From Impatiens glandulifera (Eukaryota; Streptophyta; Magnoliopsida; Ericales; Balsaminaceae): a stretch of 64,000 nucleotides of DNA. The DNA lies in assembly GCF_907164915.1 (NCBI RefSeq), contig NC_061867.1:21809202-21873201 (forward strand), written 5' to 3'. Both the position numbers and the translations under genes were made by a program. The notes below the pieces were generated by a model that ran no database searches, had not been told where the DNA came from, and worked only from the letters and a program-made list of their open reading frames with translations. This document shows positions 58,689 through 64,000 of the stretch, in pieces; position 1 is the stretch's first letter, and every line of letters begins with the position of its first letter.

Positions 58689-60622
58689 AAACATATTCAC
58701 ACCATATCTCGTTTCTATTTTTTTGAAGTTTTCTAAAATCATTTAAGCTTTTAAATGTAAGAAATAGTTCAAAAATCAATACTAAAAGATAAAGTAGACC
58801 TAAATTAGGCTTGTGCTTAGGCATAATGCTAGTCTTAGATTATATCTAAGGGTTATGGAGGTTCAGACTGATGTTTGGAAGCGATAAGAGTGCTTAAAGA
58901 GGTTTGGGAGGCTTGGGTCGAGGTCATGGAAGTAGAGCAGGCCTAGAAAACCCCAATGCTAGGCTCGACCTAAACTAGGAGCGGTCTGGGGTCCTCGGTC
59001 GTTCATATTTTTTTTCTGCATTCTTGAGCCAAATTCTGCGCATAGTGACATTCTTTCTTTGGTCAAAATTCGAGGCTAATGTTCTAATTCTCAGTCAAAA
59101 TGCAAACTCAAACATCTTTGATTGTAACTTTTTTCACTATTCTCTGTGAGTTTAAGTATTGATTTTCAGAAAATTAAAAGTTGTAGGGCTTTATTGTCTT
59201 TTATACAATTAGGATTTATTTAATTATTAATGGGAATGGGCCTGTATGTATAAGTAATTTAGGGTTTCTAGGCTAATTACTCATTTATAATGCTTGTTTG
59301 TAAAGGTTAATGCAGATCACTTGAGAATAATAAGACTTTTTCCTCTTCAGCAAATCTTATTGTCCTTCCTAGATTTTCAGCGTTTTCTTTCTTCGTAATC
59401 GTTCTTCAAAGATCCAATAGTCAAAAGCCAACATTCTCAAACATAATCGGGTATAGGCGTAATGACTTCAATCTTCAAGTATGTCTTCTTTGACATCAAA
59501 GTTCATTTTCGGTATGAATCTCTAAACGTGAAACCAAGTATATAGAAAGACTCCTTAAGACATTTGGAATTAATTTATCCTATTCGTATGCTATCATTTA
59601 ACCCAATAACATGTCATCAGGACGCACTTTCATCGATACAATTCATCAAATCTATTTTTGAAGAAATTGGGATGTTCCTTATGACATTTAGAACTTACCC
59701 AACTAAGCCTAACAACATCATTCATCCAAAACACCCTATTTGTTTTTAGATAACCATTTATGTGAATTTTTTCTTATTAATGAGAAATGTATTAAGATGT
59801 AATTACAATAGGTTAAATCTAATCTTAATAGTTTCTAAACTAGTTCTTAGGAATTTTTGGACCATCACCCTCAAGTTCCTTTTTTTAAAAAATTTTGGCT
59901 TGAAAATGTGAAAATGAGATTTGGGGGTAAATTAGGCAATTCTACCGAACTAGAAAGTTAGGAAGTCAAGTTTAAAACTACCCATACAATAAAGTCATAA
60001 AATCGAGAAATCAAGCAAGAATAAAGACTATAGGACGATTGTGAATTGAAGTTAGTTGGTAGACTCCATCCATAAATTATATTGTTTATATCATTTATAT
60101 ACATTAAATCAAAAAATATAATTTGCTTGTATTATCGAGTATATAGTATTTCCTATTTATATAAAGAACTAATTTATTTAAATAAGAAATTTAACCTAGT
60201 TACCAATTCAGTTTAAGTTGTTTTAAATGATTATATAATTCATAATTTTTGAACTCTTATATGCCAATTTTTGCGACAAACTATTATAGTAGATTAAGAT
60301 AAATAATACTTATAATACAAAATTGTATAAGCTTTATTCGTTATTTTATCTATGGGGGATAATGATGTGTTAATCAACATATAAGAATATGATACTAAAC
60401 ATTTAAGATTACATTTAGAATAAAGACAATGATAGTGTTTTTTTTTTGTTAAAAAGAGTTCACAATTCTTCATATATATAAACCGATTTATTTGTGTGAC
60501 TGATATTCAAATTCTGGCAGTTTTTCACATTTCACTAATATCTTAAAAGAATGTCTATAAATAAAACATTTCCAATCATTTACTTAATGATACGCATGGC
60601 TATTTAAATGAAATATTCGTTA
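58689..60622. other. Unassigned AT-rich region
   Basis: No gene. Sequence near 59220-59400 (GGGTTTCTAGGC...TAATGCTTG...GAGAATAATAAGAC...CTTCAGC) has the flavour of an LTR leader and could be an old solo LTR, but no second copy is present to prove it. Confidence 0.4.
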
Positions 60623-60633
60623 GAAATATTATT
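60623..60633. repeat. Target-site duplication of the LINE, left
   Basis: GAAATATTATT, repeated exactly at 61426-61436. Confidence 0.85.
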
Positions 60634-61425
60634 TTTTATTTTTTTTATTTTTTTGGGAAAAACGACTTAACGTCATTTCATTAAAAATTCCCAAAAACGG
60701 GAAAAAAAAACCACGAGTTTAAGAGATCATTCTAGACAGGCCTAGAATGATTTTGAAGTCGTAAAATTCTGAATAAAAGCTAAAAACGTAAATGAATTAT
60801 CTATTTACAATGCTTTCAATTCTAGTGAGTTTAAAAAACGGTAAATTCCAGTTCATGTAGATATTCCAGTTCTGCTCCGTGCTTGGAATTCCTCTCCACG
60901 TTCCCGCGAGGGCGCTGCAATCCGATATAATATCTTTCCATAACTCGTCAATGCTATTGCGGGTTCTGTCATATATCCTTGCATTCCGTTCTTGCCAAAT
61001 GTTATACACCACTGCTCCAAAGCCGCACTTGAACACGCTTGTTGCAAATCTATTTCCCTTGGCTTTGAGTAGTGCCGCTTCTTTGATTTCATTCCATTCG
61101 CTCGGGAAACTGATCAGCTCCAGGCTTTTATAGAATATGTCCCAAAGCTTCGAAGCAATACAACATCTCCCGAATAGGTGATCTATGGTTTCTTCATTTC
61201 CTATGCATAGAAGACAGCTCGCATCCGGGATGCTCATATACTTACTGATACGATCACGTGTGCTGAGTCTTTCCCAGAAGGCGAGCCATAGGATGAACTG
61301 GTGTCGAGGGATAATCTTCGTTGACCATACAAGAGGAGCCCATTCTACTTTCTGCGCTTTTTCCCGGATTACCTCCCATATTTTCTTCTATACCAACTTC
61401 CCATTGTCCTCAGTTTTCTATTCAT
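60634..61425 (-). pseudogene. 5'-truncated L1-type LINE, unit 1
   Basis: A minus-strand LINE tail with a poly(T) run on the left (poly(A) of the element), an 11-bp target duplication and a 5' truncation. Its reading frame is open from at least 61380 to the stop at 60797: RHQFILWLAFWERLSTRDR, then CLLCIGNEETIDHLFGRC (zf-RVT domain, C-x2-C-x7-H-x5-C near 61210-61160), then VVYNIWQERNARIYDRTR. The 3' UTR has the conserved hairpin. No RT core, so inactive; few lesions, so fairly young. Confidence 0.88.
60726..60751 (-). other. LINE 3'-UTR hairpin, unit 1
   Basis: Perfect 10-bp stem ATCATTCTAG / CTAGAATGAT around a six-base loop (GCCTGT on the minus strand). Confidence 0.85.
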
Positions 61426-61436
61426 GAAATATTATT
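61426..61436. repeat. Target-site duplication of the LINE, right
   Basis: GAAATATTATT directly after the truncated 5' end of the LINE. Confidence 0.85.
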
Positions 61437-61955
61437 ATTGACTTTAATAAAATATAGGAACATTATTAGTGATAATTATTAAGTTGAGGATTGTTGTATC
61501 ATAGAAACCATTCATAAAAATACATTCTTTCCATAAATAGTTATTGTCTAAACACATATCAAACATCACACGGTCTACTAATTCATACATAATACTGACA
61601 CATTTAAGTTAGTCATTTTTATGAACGCCTAATAAAATAAAATAAATAATTTTTTTATTCTTGTTAACAGCAACAAGAAGTGGATATCTACAGCCTCCTT
61701 AAAAGATGCTGGGTCGAGCACATAAGGCGACAAGTTCTGCGTCTGGTTAAAGAGTTAAGTGTATTTGTGGGCTATACGCTTAACCTCTTGTGCCCACATT
61801 TTTTTTCTGAAAATATAAAATAAATAGACTTTAACTTCATTTAAAAAATTAAATATAGTTAAATGTCAAATTTATCACAACCTTGTTAACGATTCAACAA
61901 ATTAAACAAACAAAATGTTACTAATTATAGAGGGGTGATATTCAATTTACAATAC

Positions 61956-63264
61956 TTTTTTTTGTGGGGGGGGGGAACGACTTAGCGTCATTTCATTAAA
62001 AATTCCCAAAAACGGGAAAAAAATCCACGAGTTTAAGAGATCATTCTAGACAGGCCTAGAATGATTTTGAAGTCGTAACATTCTGAATAAAAGCTAAAAA
62101 CGTAAATGAATTATCTATTTACAATGCCTTCAATTCTAGTGAGTTTAAAAAACGGTAAATTCCAGTTCCTGTAGATATTCCAGTTCTGCTCCATGCTTGG
62201 AATTCCTCTCCACGTTCCCGCGAGGGCGCTGCAATCCGATACAATATCTTTCCATAACTCGTCAATGCTCCTGCGGGTTCTGTCATATATCCTTGCATTC
62301 TGTTCTTTCCAAATGTTATACACCACTGCTCCAAAGCCGCACTTGAACACGCTTGTTGCAAATCTATTTCCCTTGGCTTTGAGTAGTGCCGCTTCTTTGA
62401 TTTTATTCCATTCGCTCGGGAAACTGATCAGCTCCAGGCTTTTATAGAATCTGTCCCAAAACTCCGAAGCAATACAACAGCTCCCGAATAGGTGATCTAT
62501 GGTTTCTTCATTTCTTATGCATAGAAGACAGCTCGCATCTGGGATGTTCATATATTTACTGATACGATCACATGTATTGAGTCTTTCCCAGAAGGCGAGC
62601 CATAGGATGAACTGGTTTCGAGGGATAATCTTCGTTGACTATACAAGAGGAGCCATTGTACTTTTTGCGCTTTTTCCCGGATTACCTCCCATATTTTCTT
62701 TAATACCAGCTTCCCATTGTCCTCAGTTTTCCATTCATGAAATATTATTATTGACTTTAATGAAATATAGGAACATTATTAGTGATGATTATTAAGTTGA
62801 GGATTGTTGTATCATAGAAACCATTCATAAAAATACATTCTTTCCATAAATAGTTATTGTCTAAACACATATCAAACATCTCATGGTCTACTAATTCATA
62901 CATAATACAGACACATTTAAGTTAGTCATTTTTATGAGCGCCTAATAAAATAAAATAAATAATTTTTTATTCTTGTGAACAGCAACAAGAAGTGGATATC
63001 TACAGACTCCTTAAAAGATGCTGTGTCGAGCACATAAGGCGACAAGTTCTACGTCTGGTTAAAGAGTTAAGTGTATTTGTGGGCTATACGCTTAACCTCT
63101 TGTGCCCACATTTTTTTCTGAAAATATAAAATAAATAGACTTTAACTTCATTTAAAAAATTAAATATAGTTAAATGTCAAATTTATCACAACCTTGTTAA
63201 CGATTCAACAAATTAAACAAACAAAATGTTACTAATTATAGAGGGGTGATATTCAATTTACAAT
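61956..63264 (-). repeat. Tandem array unit 2, with LINE tail
   Basis: Carries the LINE reading frame at 62111-62551 and beyond (CLLCIRNEETIDHLFGSC), the hairpin at 62040-62065 and the same 0.5-kb flank. At its left joint a G run (near 61969-61977) replaces the usual GGGAAAAA. Preceded by TTCAATTTACAATAC, as is unit 3 but not unit 1, which places the duplication joint in the LINE's poly(T). Confidence 0.9.
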
Positions 63265-64000
63265 ACTTTTTTTTGGGAAAAACGACTTAGCGTTATTTCA
63301 TTAAAAATTCCCAAAAACGGGAAAAAAAATCCACGAGTTTAAGAGATCATTCTAGACAGGCCTAGAATGATTTTGAAGTCGTAACATTCTGAATAAAAGC
63401 TAAAAACGTAAATGAATTATCTGTTTACAATGTTTTCAATTCTAGTGAGTTTAAAAAATGGTAAATTCCAGTTCCTGCAGATATTCTAGTTCAGCTCCGT
63501 GCTTGGAATTCCTCTCCACGTTCCCACGAGGGCGCTGCAATCCGATACAATATCTTTCCATAACTCGTCAATGCTCCTGCGGGTTCTGTCATATACCCTT
63601 GCATTCCGTTCTTGCCAAATGTTATACACCACTGCTCCAAAGCGGCACTTGAACACGCTTGTTGCAAATCTATTTCCCTTGGCTTTGAGTAGTGCCGCTT
63701 CTTTGATTTCATTCCATTCGCTCGGGAAACTGATCAGCTCCAGGCTTTTATAGAATTTGTCCCAAAGCTCCAAAGCAATACAACAGCTCCCGAATAGGTG
63801 ATCTATGGTTTCTTCATTTCATATGCATAGAAGACAGCTCGCGTCCGGGATGCTCATATACTTACTGATACGATCACGTGTGCTGAGTCTTTCCCAGAAG
63901 GCGAGCCATTGGATGAACTGGTGTCGAGGGATAATCTTGTTGACCATACAAGAGGAGTCCATTCTACTTTCTGCGCTTTTTCCCGGATTACCTCCCATAT
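63265..64000 (-). repeat. Tandem array unit 3, cut by the window end
   Basis: Same LINE tail; the protein region runs through about 63450-63990 with a TAG near 63494 that is absent in units 1 and 2. Hairpin at 63346-63371. The array may continue beyond the window. Confidence 0.9.

Larger units (their letters stand above)
60650..61955 (-). repeat. Tandem array unit 1 (about 1.31 kb)
   Basis: LINE tail plus about 520 bp of flanking sequence (61437-61955: AT-rich, with a 70-bp SINE-like piece at 61730-61795). Equivalent points are spaced 1314 bp (unit 1 to 2) and 1306 bp (unit 2 to 3). Confidence 0.9.

Noticed and set aside
55969..58720. Similar flanks (AAACATATT..ACACCAT) on both sides of the second Sirevirus-like element as a long target duplication
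   Set aside because: The left copy is about 40 bp away from the LTR and the match is imperfect; copia elements make 5-bp duplications.
59150..59420. Solo LTR
   Set aside because: Sequence style is suggestive, but no TG...CA ends with target duplication could be found and no second copy exists here.

Overview
This window looks like nuclear DNA from a flowering plant, almost certainly a eudicot. It is AT-rich, built mostly of Ty1/copia LTR retrotransposons with the plant initiator-tRNA-Met primer site (TGGTATCAGAGC), L1-type LINEs and tRNA-derived SINE-like repeats, and it holds one intron-containing plant gene. The coiled-coil extra reading frame beside the first LTR reminds me of similar sequences in Lamiales, but that is recollection and only a weak lead.

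The only ordinary host gene I can support is a seven-exon terpene synthase (11413-14274, + strand) of the TPS-b/monoterpene type. It has a transit-peptide-like N-terminus, RR(x)8W, RxR, DDIYD and an NSE/DTE-type motif. It needs one GC-AG intron, and its extreme C-terminus appears frameshifted. A young copia element (A, 7559-11192) ends only 220 bp before its start codon.

Layout: 1-3940, 3' part and 3' LTR (with a 50-bp hairpin array) of a Sirevirus-like copia. 3941-7553, AT-rich spacer. 7559-11192, copia A, which lost integrase in frame. 11413-14274, terpene synthase. 16495-21867, copia B on the minus strand. 21868-24939, SINE-like and tandem repeats. 24940-31438, copia D. 32290-33370, 3' part of a LINE. 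33728-39103, copia F. 40374-40595, SINE. 41658-46414, copia G, the least damaged element, inserted into an older tandem repeat. 46736-46897, second SINE. About 47640-53440, a long decayed LINE carrying an inserted TIR element and an internal 330-bp duplication. 56021-58688, internally deleted second copy of the Sirevirus-like family. 60634-64000, a 5'-truncated minus-strand LINE with a perfect 11-bp target duplication, then amplified as a tandem array of about 1.31 kb units.

Every transposon reading frame here is broken, so no element looks autonomous. The strongest non-gene signals are: (1) an snRNA-promoter-like pair (RTCCCACATCG, then TATA 33 bp later) in the LTRs of two different copia families, duplicated in one; (2) an array of paired hairpins in a third LTR family; (3) a 10-bp-stem hairpin in the 3' UTR of two LINE copies whose sequence differences are compensatory; and (4) the copia insertion in the terpene synthase promoter. 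All calls come from reading the sequence by eye; no database search was run.
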